64,000 bases of DNA. Source: Nematostella vectensis. Lineage: Eukaryota; Cnidaria; Anthozoa; Actiniaria; Edwardsiidae. The notes under the pieces are model-generated. The model did not search any database. It saw only the letters and a program-made list of their open reading frames with translations, and was not told the origin of the DNA. This document shows positions 13,338-24,699 of the stretch, one piece after another; position 1 is the stretch's first letter; every line of letters begins with the position of its first letter. The DNA is taken from NCBI RefSeq assembly GCF_932526225.1, contig NC_064039.1, positions 9,876,139-9,940,138 on the forward strand, read 5' to 3'. The position numbers and the translations under genes were made by a program.

Positions 13338-15621
13338 TTAACATCGTATTGCTGTTCCAACAGACATGAACACACCAAATGTCCCTCCTCCTTGAAGCAT
13401 CAGTTTTCCAACACTTGACATTAGTTCTCTTCCCCGGAGGCCATATCTGACAGACAAAAGAGGTTCAATACTTTGGGATTTACTAACACTAAGTGTCCTT
13501 GTCACTGAAAATCTAAGGCAGGTTCAACACGGCATGATGCTCCTGTCACAAGCATCTGACATGCGAGCGAATCTATTGCTTTTCATTACAGCAAAACATG
13601 CATTAGTTATCTCAGCGTCATTCAATAAAAATAAATATATAATAATTTTTATGATCATGATAATATTGTAAATATTTTTTTACTACTATGAAGCAGTTGT
13701 TGATTTACCCTATTATTAATCACGTAGTGTACATTAGCACAGGCCGTACCCAGGATTTTTCTTGGGGGTGGGGGGGGAGAGTGAGTTTTCGGATACAAAT
13801 CCCCTGAAAGAACAAAAGTGATTTTTAGTGACTTATGGATTGATGACATACTAGCTTATGCTTAATAGTTTTGTCTACAAATAGCACGTCTATTGAGACC
13901 CGAAAGTGGGCTTTCAACCATTGTGGGGTGGGGGGGGGGTGTTTGCACCCCATGCACCACCCCCTGGGTACGGGCCTGTAGCACTATTGTCTTTAAATTC
14001 ACATAATAGAATTTTCCTTCCTGTCTTAATAATATCCACATTTGCACAAATGAATGCTTATCCATTTGCTTGGACACCAAATAGTACAATTGATTGCTAA
14101 AATGCGTAAATGTGTAACCAAATTTATAAAAAAATTCTCAATTGAGTTTCCTCTTTAAGCAAGTTGCAATTCATGCATATTAATGTATATTTGCTTAATT
14201 GACTGAGGATATGCACTAACAAATGCATATTGTGATGTATTGGATTCATCACCCATATATTCTTTGTCTCATATGGCAGAGTTAGACCAAGTAAGACCAA
14301 GTCAGGCATGAGGTGGGGGATGTACAGTCATAGTTGTCATTTTGCATACTGCCTTAGTCACACTTTTGGCATCCAGGTAAGGGGGGGGGGGGGTGAGCAC
14401 ACAGCCTGTCACCTCCTAGGTATGTACGGGCAAGTGGGACTAGGACAGAATTACTGTATTCTAGAAGTAACAAAGGGTGCTGGTGCTGTTTAACAGATGC
14501 CAATCTCTACATGCTTTCTTCACATAATGGGATCTTGAAAATCTAATTGGGTTTACGTCCTGAAGAACTGAGTCTGATAAAATTAATATTGATTCTTGTC
14601 GAATTCAGCTGCCTCACTTGTAATCTGTTTGTGATATCCTCATTTATTTATTCAATTTCCACCAGTTATACTGGTGCAGAAAATACAACAGAACTAGGCT
14701 CCAATTCAAGTACCCTCTTGAGTGTTTTGTTTGTAAGCATTGTAAGAACTTACACTGGGGATGGTCACTGCGAGAGGGTTTATTGCGTTCCCAGTGGTTC
14801 TTTTCGTCCCTTCAGTTCAGGTTAGTGTAGTGCAGCTTGAAGAGACAGGACCTCTGCTTTAGTGTCTTATCCGAAAAGACTGGAAACATGGGAGAATAAC
14901 TACAACTCACTTGTGACACAAATTTGAATCAAGGCAGGAACCCAGAAAAAATCCCCAGTTTGAGCCAGGATTTGAACCTTGGCCACAGCGGTGAGAGGCT
15001 GACGTGCTAACACACTAGGCCACCTGTGCTACCAATTCCTTAATTGTACGCTAGCTGAGTTCATAGCCACTGTGGATCTGTAGTTGTATTGTTGATTGAA
15101 CTGTCTTGTTTCTTCTATGGGTGGCCCCTTTTGTGGTATTTTAAAAACTCTTCAGCTTCTTCTCACTTCTTGAATCCCTTAGAACTTACTTCTAGTTTAC
15201 CATCTCCCCAGTTGTCAGTTATATCACATTTCTTGTTAGTCCACAGGACATAGAATTCTTTTTTTCTCTTTCACCTTAGGCATAACTTGTTTCTGTTTTC
15301 GACTTCAATGTGTGTGTGTGTTGGAGGGGGGTGGGGGGGGGGGGGGGGTTGGGGGCTAGAAAGAAGTGAATGGTTGAAGGTACATGGTTGAAGGTACATA
15401 GTTGGTTGGGTGAAGCTCCACCTGGACATAGACATACTTCATGTTGTCCGCCGCAGGATATGGATAAATGAAGTACTATAGATTCCACCCACATCACATC
15501 TTCCTTACCTGAGTGCCGAGTAAGTTCCAAACAGCCCAGCAGAACTCATCCCCACTGCAAAACCAATCATAAACCCAACTTTAACACGGTCAAAACAGCT
15601 TGGCTGAGGCGCTCTCTGCAT
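13338..15621 (-). CDS. ROMO1: ROMO1 / Mgr2, mitochondrial inner-membrane protein, 73 aa
   Basis: Two exons, 15621-15509 and 13446-13338, are joined in phase 2 across a 2.1-kb intron. The product has 73 residues, close to the 79 of human ROMO1. Family-specific blocks are present: [11 protein letters not shown] near residue 8, a glycine-rich membrane helix ([20 protein letters not shown]), GLRGRELM, and a second glycine-rich helix ending GTAIRC. ROMO1 is the animal counterpart of yeast Mgr2, a subunit at the TIM23 import channel; in mammals it is also linked to reactive oxygen species and inner-membrane shape. The intron carries a DNA element and a tRNA-derived SINE. The gene is divergent from DUSP11, with 321 bp between the start codons. 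Confidence 0.96.
13740..13978. mobile_element. Short inverted-repeat element, G/C-tract family A
   Basis: The left end reads CAGGCCGTACCCAGGA and the right end CCTGGGTACGGGCCTG. TAGCA flanks both sides (13735-13739 and 13979-13983), a 5-bp target duplication. Internal G runs follow each terminus. It lies in the ROMO1 intron. Related copies lie at 27422-27752 and 51416-51590. Confidence 0.85.
14935..15030 (-). mobile_element. tRNA-derived SINE fragment
   Basis: On the minus strand the order is an A-box-like TGGCCTAGTGTGTTAGCAC (15022-15004), then a B-box-like GGTTCAAATCC (14978-14968), the spacing of an internal RNA polymerase III promoter. No complete tRNA fold or CCA-end context was apparent, so I call it a SINE head rather than a tRNA gene. 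Confidence 0.6.
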
Positions 15622-15942
15622 TGCTATCTCCTCTTTGTCAAATATATGATATCGCTTTTTCCCTTAAAGGTGTCTTTGTAAAAAGAAGCAAAGAGCTACC
15701 AAGTATTCGAGATCACTTTTCCACTAGACGTTTTGAACAGCCGACATGCAAGGTTGTGAGCCCGCCAGTGCTACTGCTGACAATTTTTGACCGAAAAAGA
15801 TTGGGGCGAGAGTTATTGGAACGCCTGGTAGTTTTGACACTTTTTTGTTTCGTGGAAAGAGTGTCGAAAGCGGCAGCACTTTCAGTTTGTTTTGCTCATG
15901 TTTGGATTACGGTCATCGTTATAAGTTGGTTGAGTGTTAAAG
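15622..15942. promoter_or_regulatory. Bidirectional ROMO1/DUSP11 promoter region
   Basis: The 321-bp gap separates two divergent start codons, so it must hold both 5' untranslated regions and core promoters. No clear TATA box was seen. The inference rests on geometry only. Confidence 0.6.
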
Positions 15943-18900
15943 ATGAAGCGAATACCAGACAGGTAAGCTCTAGTTTTCTCTGTTTCAAGTAGTGTTTTTT
16001 TAGTTAAATTAATCAAATTGATGTTGGTTTCGTCGCAGCGTCATAACGGGTGTGCTCTTACATTGATCTATCGTTTGTTGTGCCTTTTTTAGTTTTTGAT
16101 CTCTGTAACATTTATACACTAGTTTTTAGAAATACATTTGTTTGCTAGTTTTACTTTGTTTTGGTTTCTGTATTTTAAGGTGAATGATATCAAATGATAT
16201 CAATAGTAACCTATTCTACACTGCATCCAGTGTCGCATCGTATTAAGATTGGGGATAAATTTGGCGATCCGACACTGAACGCAGTGCGTGAAAAACAAAA
16301 AAGCATAGAACACGGGTAGGTGGATGGGTAAACAGCGTGCTGGCCTTAGTCACGTCTCGCCCAGCATATCCAGTATCAACCACCATTTAACCTATTACCT
16401 CCCTGCAGTTGAGTAATTCGATGATTTATTCATATTCACTTATCCTATATACTCTGCTCTAATGTATTCAGCGTGAATAGTAACCTATTCTACACTGCAT
16501 CCATTGTCGCATCGTATTAAGATTGGGGATAAATTTGGCTCCCGGCAACCGTGCACTATGTGCACTCCCACTGACGTAACACATGTCGATGGGTTCCCTA
16601 CTTCCCAAACCTTAATATCTTTAACAGGGAATCCATCGACGCCAGTAAGTGCATTGCGCGCATTGATGACAACGCTTTATCATACTCATCCAACCTCTTT
16701 AATATTCTATCTGAAATCTATCTGAAAGTGTCTCCTCGCGCCAGGGTAGAGGAAAATCAATTTCCTTCAAAACAACCAGTGAGCAATCTCGTTCTTAGGA
16801 TCTCCTTTTAGAGTTGCCCTACAACAAAACTGTTCTTAAAATTCAATTTATCGACATCAACCATCACTTCCCCTTTTTTCTATCCGTGTCGCCAGGTCAA
16901 CCAACTGGTCGTTTCCTGTCACCCACCTGCGGGTCGGTACAGGGTTTCCTTGACATTCACCCCAAGAAGTCTCATTTGCCTTAAATTCCCGGAAGATACT
17001 GCCAAAAACAGTATCCTTCTCCCAAAACTACAACCTCTTCTAAAGCGGATTAAACAAAGAAAGAACCTCACTACCTGTGAAACCCCGTACGGACCCACAG
17101 AGGAGGACAGTTTTGACCCAGTACAACTGAGAGGCTGTTAAGGTAGCCTGTATCAAAACTGTCGCCCCCCTCTGGGACCTGGAGGTAGTACACAAGTACT
17201 AGACATAGACTAAAACGAGATTATAAGGCTTGAGCTCATGCTTAATTATGTTGATTACATGCCATGTATTATCAATTCCAATCAATTTGTGTTATTCTTA
17301 TTGCTTTGGGTGTAATCTGCTCCTTAAAACTTTTTATGACACCTTGCCGCCCTTGGCCTTACTGGCTCTTAATTCGTCAAAAGAGCAATCAACTGGTCAG
17401 CGTCGAGTTGCACATAATGACATTACTTTCGCACAAACATGGGATCCCTATGGCTAGCATCACAGCTGATCAGGAGCTCAGTTCGGATTCTCATTTTCCC
17501 GTACATGAAATAGCTTTGTCCTGTTCCATCTCCATATTGGTCGGTTACATGCTTCATACAAAGAATTTGCTTGACACACACTTGTCCCCGCCCTGGTAAA
17601 CCAGGCTTCATAAATTTACATGACAAACTCTTGCGCCGGCTTTGATGCATATAAAATAATTAAATTTCCCGACGATCCCTCGTTCCGCTTTAATAGTTAT
17701 GAATCCTCAACTTGTTACACGTAATTCACATTACAAACTCTTGTTCCACCATACTATAAAGACTAGAGTGACAAACTTTTGTTCCGATCATTCTGTACAT
17801 AAACTCTTGCCTCTGCCTAATTATATATAAACTTGCGTGACGAACTCTCGCCCCCATCATACTATGCATAGTCCTGCAGGACGAACTCTCGTCCCCACCA
17901 GTACATAGTCTCGCCTGACGAACCCTCGCCACCACCTGTAAATAAAATCGCGTGACAAACTCTCGTCCTTGCCTATACATTAACTCGCGTGATGAACTTT
18001 CATCCCCACCAGTACATAGTCTCGTGTGACGAACTCTCGTCCTCGCCTGTACATAGCCTCGCGTGACGAACTCTTGTCCCCGCCTGTACATAGCCTTGCG
18101 TGACGAACTCTCGTCCCCGCCTGTACATAGCCTTGCGTGACAAACTCTCGTCCCCGCCTGTGCATAGCCTTGCGTGACAAACTCTCATTCCCGCCTGTAC
18201 ATAGCCTTGCATGACAAACTCTCGTCCCCACCTGTACATAGCCTTGCGTGACGAACTCTCGTCCCCACCTGTATAGCCTTGCATGACAAACTCTCGTCCC
18301 CGCCTGTACATAGCCTCGCGTGACGAACTCTCGTCCCCGCCTATACATAGACTCGCGTGACGAACTCTCGTCCCCGCCTGTACATAGCCTTGCGTGACGA
18401 ACTCTCGTCCCCACCTGTATAGCCTTGCATGACAAACTCTCGTCTCCTCCTGTACATAGCCTCGCGTGACGAACTCTCGTCCCTGCCTATACATAGACTC
18501 GCGTGACGAACTCTTGTCTCTGCCTGTACATAGACTCGCATGACGAACTCTCGTTACCGCCTGTACATAGCCTTGCGTGACGAACTCTCTTCCCTGCCTG
18601 TACATAGACTTGCGTGACGAACTCTCGTCCCCGCCTGTACATAGACTTGCGTGACGAACTCTTGCCCCCACCTGTACATAGACTCATGTGATGAACTCTC
18701 GTCCCCGCCTGTACATAGACTCGCGTGACGAACTCTTGTCCCCGCCTGTACATAGGCTTGCGCGACGAACTCTCGCCCCCGCCTGTACATAGACTTGCGT
18801 GACGAACTCTCATCTCAGCATGAATAGTAAGGTATGGTAGCACTGGCCGAAATGAGCAACAAGAGAACAAGAAGCTACAGTTAACTTTTACTTTATGGCT

Positions 18901-21900
18901 ATGAGTTATGCTTACCACTCTTTGCTACGTAAATAAAGAATTCAAATGGAAACACTTTACATTCACATACATACATGCATATGTGTTTAAAAAGGTGCCA
19001 ACAAAGCAATTTTTTAAAGGCTGACCCATTCTTGAATAGGTTATTCAGACAAAGATCGTTAGTTTATGAAGAAATAGTTGATGTTTTGGGGGTGAGCTGT
19101 GGCTTTTATAAAACAGGTATTAAACTTTAAAAGTCTGTTTGTCTAGTTTGAAAATTGGCTGTGAGTTAACTTATTTAATTGAGATAAAAATATTTGTAGT
19201 TTGAACGTTTGGACTTCAGTTGGATTGGCAGTATAGTTAATTATACACATGTGTTATAAAATGCCTATGTGGTTCGGCTTAATAGATATATTGTTGAGAA
19301 GTTTATTGAGGAGAAAACATTAAGTAACGGTCCAGCTAAAAGGTAATGCATAAAATGCAAAATGCACACTGGCATGTAAAAAATGTCTTTGTTAATACAA
19401 GAATTTTGATTGGCCTAGACACAGAATTCAAGCATAATTCACACTTGAAACAAGATTTTACCTCATGTATTTTAATATTTATTGCAAGAGATTATAATTT
19501 TTATGTAATATGGCTTATTAGAGAAAGTTGATGTGGGGAACCTTGTAAAAATTAGAAGAGAAAAAACTATTGTCCCTGCTCCATCTGATTGATTCAAAAC
19601 AGAAAATCACCAATAAGATGTATTAGAGATCACATTTTCCACATAATTTCCTCAAAATCCTAGTATATTCTACATATTCTTACCAGAATGTTATGTATAA
19701 AAAGATCCTATATGGGGAAAGTTTTTTGCCACAGGACAATGGGACCTTGGTTCCTTCTTGCATGTATGATTTCTAAAATATACAAAAAAACATACACATA
19801 TAATCGTAACATGACCCTTTTCCTGTTCCAGGTGGCGAGACTACTCAACTTGTAACTGGACACCAATTGAGGGCCAGAGGATTATTATATTCAAGACTCC
19901 TTTGTCAAATGTAAACATGTTCATCTTCAGTTTATATTTATAATACATTTATAGCTGTATTTTGCACTCAAGGTATTTTTGAATTTACAGAAATATAATA
20001 CATCTGCTCCAGAAGATAATGGTATAGAGGAGAATGAAAGGTGGGATAATAGTATTTTAAAAATTCATTTTAAAGATGGATTTTCTGTATAACAACAACT
20101 CTCTATTCCTTTATATTCATATTCCCTTATATTCAATTAATAAATTACAATTAAATACCGAAAATAATTTTTTTTGTTTGAAGGGCAGACACCCAAATGC
20201 CTAAAAGTTCATAGAAGGAGAAAGCAGGCTTAACAATTTATATTCAGTGCAAAAATACAGATAATTGTGCAATAATTTCTCCATGAATGCAGTATACATC
20301 CTTTGTTCATATTATTACTTGATGGGAAAACAATGTTTTTTCCCTCAAAGAATCCATCATTGGTTTGATCAAGCAAATAACGTATTTTTTTACCTTTCAC
20401 AGGTTCACACCAACCGATTTAATAGAGCAGCTTGCACAAAGGGAGATGAAACTAGGCTTAGTGTTGGATTTCACCTTTACCACTAGATACTATGACCCAA
20501 GGGTAAGTTGACATGGGGAGTATCTTGCACACCTTGGGGCTCAGGGCTTCTTCCAACACTCCTCCTTCTAAACACACATCTCTCTTCCTCTTTTATGATA
20601 TCTTACTTCATATATATACACCAATATTTTTATTCTTAAAAGGAATTCACAGCAGAAGGGATAATCTATAAGAAGATGATGTGTGCTGGCCATGTGATCC
20701 CTAAGAAGAAGGATATTAAAAGGTTAACGTTAGGTTATGTGCGATGAATGAAAGTTTACTTAGTTCTGGTCTGGAATTAATATTCAAGATGAAAAATTTG
20801 ATGTTCTACTATTAACTTTTCTTCTTCTTTGGATATTCTATTGATGAGATTAATGGTATCAACAATGATTAAAAAAATTAGTTACCTACCTTTACCTTTA
20901 CCTATTTTTTTTTTCAAATAACGCAAAATACTAAACATTTGCCTTTCCATATTTTTCTCTTCAAAACTATGTGTTTACATGCACTTAATATTAGCTTTTT
21001 CGAACAAGTTGAGTGCATGGTTATGGGCAGAAGGAACTGAAGGGAATGACCTTGAAAATCCTCTATAAATATACTCATTGTTTTCAAAATGTTATAATCC
21101 TCCCTTCTACAGATTTGAAGACGAAGTCAAGAACTTTCTTGAAAATGATAAAACTGGTAAGGATAGTCTGTATTTGGTGTTGGTAACAATCAAAAATATT
21201 TCTGATAATGAGTGTTCTTTATCCATGCTTTTTTGTTTGGTCTAGGGTCTCTTGTCGGCATCCACTGCACTCATGGTGTAAACAGGACTGGATACATGGT
21301 CTGTAGGTAAGTGTTAGTGATGTAGCCTTTTGTTTGTACTAAATTCTTATGGTTAGAAATTAAAAAAACTTTTTTTGGCTCTCATCCAACGCTAGCTCCA
21401 CAAGTGTGTGAAGAAGACTTTATCCCCTGTACACCAGTTAATGTTCATTTTGTAGATATCTGATTGACTGTTGTGGCTATGAGCCAGAGAAGGCAATTGA
21501 AGCCTTCAACCAAGCAAGAGGGCACCCATTGGAGCGGGAAAACTACCTGGAAGATCTTAAAAAGTAAGCATAAAACAACCATCTTCATTGCTAATTTTTT
21601 CTTTGTTCTGATATCTTCTTTGCTGTTGTCCTTTTGGAGCGGGGAGGCATGCGGACCCCCCTCAACTGCCAAAAAGTTTTCTTTTCCTATTCAAATAAAT
21701 GTATGCCTGCCAATCTCAGCTAATCCTTGTATAAAATGTACCTACACTTGGCCTAAGATTTGATAGGGGCTGCCCTGTAAGTTTTAGAAGCTCCATCCAT
21801 CAGTTTGCGACTTAACAGGAAGTTATCTACTTTTCATCTTTTCACCGGATAATGCTACCCTGTAGATACTGTACTGTGGTTTTGAAAACTGAGTTACTGC

Positions 21901-22476
21901 AGGCATGTGAGCTCTATTTTATAAAGTATGCTCTGACTAGCTGCAAATATTAGTTGTGTTGATCACTTTTGTTTCACCTTATAAAGACGACTCAAGGACA
22001 GTGATCTTGGCAATGATGAAGATGTTGATGATGACGATAATGATAAGAATGATGAGCGGCAAAGAGACTTTCTACAAAGAGATTCACGTTCCAGGAACTG
22101 GGACCGTGCACCACGAAGATATGACTGCAGTGAAAGAAATACCAGGAAATGGCGGGAGGACCAGGATCAGTGGAACTCACACGGCTATGACCAGTGGAAC
22201 ATACCCAGAAGATATGACAACTATTATCAAGGACGGTCACATCCATATGACACAAGGGACTCAAGATTACACTCAAGGTCCTCATATAGTAACCACTACT
22301 ACAAGGACTATCCAAATAGGGGTTCCCATAGTAGGTATGGCTCGTATCAAGAGGACTGGAGGACAGATTCGTGGAGGGAGTGGAATTGTAGAAGTTATGA
22401 CAGGCCAGACGACAGGCAAGGGGAAGACTTAAATAGGAGGTTAAGCAACAGGGAGAAGAGGCCTAAGTACGATTAG
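15943..22476 (+). CDS. DUSP11: DUSP11 / PIR1, RNA 5'-triphosphatase-type dual-specificity phosphatase, 343 aa
   Basis: Nine exons: 15943-15962, 19832-19910, 19991-20040, 20403-20502, 20643-20722, 21113-21156, 21246-21306, 21456-21563, 21987-22476. All junctions are GT-AG and phase-consistent. The product has 343 residues, like human DUSP11 (about 330). The tiny first exon encodes MKRIPD. The catalytic P-loop reads HCTHGVNRTG with nucleophile Cys132, flanked by the DUSP11-typical RYYDPREF and RGHPLERENYLEDL. The family removes gamma and beta phosphates from RNA 5' ends in the nucleus, dampening innate RNA sensing and acting on RNA polymerase III transcripts. The last exon encodes a 160-residue low-complexity tail rich in Arg, Asp, Tyr and Ser, probably an RNA- or RNP-binding extension. 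Intron 1 (3.9 kb) holds a 37-bp minisatellite and a direct repeat. Confidence 0.96.
16201..16540. repeat. Direct repeat of about 65 bp, spaced 274 bp
   Basis: The segment AATAGTAACCTATTCTACAC and its continuation to GGATAAATTTGGC occurs at 16202 and again at 16476 with very few differences. It could be the trace of a deleted repeat element. It lies in DUSP11 intron 1. Confidence 0.75.
17745..18815. repeat. 37-bp minisatellite, about 29 copies
   Basis: The unit contains TGTACATAGCCTTGCGTGAC followed by GAACTCTCGTCCCC; the period is 37 bp. The left third is more diverged. Two 35-bp units that lack CA within the TGTACATAG core begin 146 bp apart (GTATAG at 18271 and 18417), one 35-bp unit plus three 37-bp units, which shows a higher-order duplication. 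Because 37 is not a multiple of three, long open frames on the minus strand cycle through all frames; I consider them non-coding. Confidence 0.95.
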
Positions 22477-22503
22477 TAGCCAGGGCACTTACAGAGCAAC
22501 AAA

Positions 22504-22660
22504 CGCTACCGTGGTCACCATGACATTTTTGTGAAGTAAGCCAATTAGAATGCGAGAAACGTGCTATCTGATACGACGCGCGCTACCGTGGCCACCTTGA
22601 TATTTTTGTGAAGTAAGCCAATTAGAATGCGAGAAACGTGCTATCTGATTGATATGTGCT
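22504..22660. repeat. 77-bp tandem repeat, two copies
   Basis: Copies start at 22504 and 22581 (CGCTACCGTGG), share GTGAAGTAAGCCAATTAGAA, and end with GCGAGAAACGTGCTATCTGAT. Each carries, in reverse orientation, the same CCAAT-containing core found in the 43-bp array to the right. Confidence 0.9.
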
Positions 22661-22684
22661 TCACTAGCCAATAAGCATGGCAAG

Positions 22685-22801
22685 GACTAGGCTCGGTTTG
22701 CAGTAGTGGTCACATCGCGCGCTGCTCCTCCACTGACGGTGGGGGGATGGGAGAGGATCACAGGGGCACCAAAACTACCACTGCCGGAAACCGAGCCTAG
22801 G
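22685..22801. mobile_element. Foldback element with about 25-bp inverted ends
   Basis: The left arm contains CTAGGCTCGGTTTGCAGTAG; the right arm contains CTGCCGGAAACCGAGCCTAG. The arms pair over about 25 bp with few mismatches around a G-rich centre. It sits between two opposed blocks of the CCAAT-core motif. Confidence 0.7.
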
Positions 22802-22873
22802 CAATGCCATGCTTCACTGTGTATCAGAACATCAAGTAATGCTCCTAATTATTTGGCTCATGTCAATCAACAC

Positions 22874-23085
22874 TGCGATTCTCGCATGCCGATTGGCCAA
22901 CTTCTACCATCAAAAGTGTGATTCTCGCATGCTGATTGGCCAACTTCTACCATCAAAAGTGCGATTCTTGCATGCTGATTGGCCAATTTCTACAATGAAA
23001 ACTGTGATTCTCGTATGCTGATTGGCCAACTTCTACCATCAAAACTGTGATTTTTGCATGCTGATTGGCTTATCTATTTTAAAAC
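22874..23085. repeat. 43-bp tandem repeat, five copies, each with an ATTGG (CCAAT) core
   Basis: Units start at 22874, 22917, 22960, 23003 and 23046. Each has a GATTCTCGCATGCTGATTGG-type core; ATTGG is the inverted CCAAT pentamer. Confidence 0.92.
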
Positions 23086-24699
23086 TTTGTTTTGTCTAGC
23101 CTGAGTATCGAATTGCCTGGTATATACTTCATAGGGAATGATAAATGGGCCTGACACTCGGGCTATGTCTTGTTTATTAGGCAATGTTTTTTAAAATGAT
23201 TTTTATTCAGCTATTAGCTAAGTTTGTTTTCTCTGTTTATTGTTCTTGTTTTGTTATGGTTTTATCGCATCAAACATTTTTTCTTTCTTGTTTTTCCCTT
23301 GTAAAAACTGTTGAGAAGGTTCTGGGTTATTCAGTAGATATCCCCTTCCCCCTCTCATTAATGCTGAACATATATATGACCACTGTGTTAGCATTCCTTC
23401 ACAAACAACATTGCTTTATGGGTCAAGGGCGTGTAACATTTTACCTCGCGAAAATGCGTCTCAACAGACTGCCCAGAATTTTAGTTTAAAAATTAAGTCA
23501 ATAATCATTAAAGCTTAATTACTCTCAAAGCTTTTTGCACAAGGGGGTCGGCATGAAAACTATATGTATTTACAATCTAAAAACAACAACTTGAATAAAA
23601 AACAAAGCATTAGCTTCCTAAGAACAGAGTGATTTTTAATTATCTGAGAAATTCCTCTGGGGGATCACACTCAGAATAATTCACAATACACTCATGCATC
23701 CCATTCTACTAGGGTTTATTTGTGGAATTTTTATATAGTCAGATTATTTTCTACATTTTCTTAAGATATGTTATTGACGGATCGGGTGTTTGATGCTTGG
23801 GCAAGAGTTTAGTCATTTAGCTAATAAAAGTTATAACTATTTCCAATATATACAGCCTTTTTTGATTCTGGAAAACGAGAGACAGATACCTAACTTGAAA
23901 CTTCTTTCTGCAAAACTACCGTCCATTTTTTATACAAAAATGTCAAAATGCATATTCCTTTCTTATGTTCTTGTTACAAGTATTTTCATATTACTCAGTT
24001 GGATGTTAATTAATCTACTTTTGTAAGATCGCAATATCTAACCACCCGAACACACATTTCGAATATTAAATACAAAATTGACAGATGGGAATGTCGCGAT
24101 AATAAAAGCTTTGACTAAATTTGTGCAAAATTTCCTAAAAAGCATTCCAGGAAAGATCCAAAAACATCTCCCTCACGAGGGATTTTTTTTAAAGTCCCCT
24201 GGGAAGCCGTAGTGTTAAGAGACCTCACGCAAAACGACGGCAGAAGAAATAGAAACTTCAAAGAGCCAGACATGAAATGCACTCTGAAATGGACTGTCTG
24301 ATTTTCAGCCGTTTTCCACCGAACCACGACTTGGAAACTCCAGTGGTCTAGAGCGAAGACGGGTACGGAGAAGACTTTCATTGTTCGTCTTAGAAATAAG
24401 GCTTTAGTACTATCTTTACTTAATTTTTGGAACTATAAATACGATTTAATTTTATGGACACTAGTTTAGGATTGAGCACTTAGTAAAAACATTTTTATCG
24501 TTGGCTCCTTTGTTGCTGTCTTCATTTTGTGTAAGGACCCTGGACCCCATGTCTGAGGAGGAGGGATTTTAGTCTGACTGCGGCTGCGCAGGACAGTTTT
24601 TTCTACACTATAAAAACACGCCTCTACGTGGGGCAACAGGCCATAAAGGGCGTGCCTCTTTTAGCCATCTGATGGTATGGTGCTGGATGGATAGAACCA

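Larger units (their letters stand above)
22477..24699. other. Intergenic region between DUSP11 and tetraspanin A
   Basis: It holds the motif cluster described separately (22504-23085). From 23100 to 24699 I see no gene; open frames there lack protein character. Confidence 0.5.

Noticed and set aside
17726-18918. Several long overlapping minus-strand frames of Cys/Arg-rich repeat peptides
   Set aside because: They are by-products of the 37-bp minisatellite, which leaves all frames open; they lie in DUSP11 intron 1 with no start or splice support.
21956-22432. 158-codon frame rich in Thr/Met overlapping the end of DUSP11
   Set aside because: It is an out-of-frame reading of the Arg/Asp/Tyr-rich last exon of DUSP11.
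22874-23085. Possible CRISPR-like array
   Set aside because: Units are contiguous with no unique spacers, and the genome is eukaryotic.
23184-23489. Hydrophobic 101-codon frame
   Set aside because: AT-rich sequence gives hydrophobic codons by chance; no splice sites or family resemblance.
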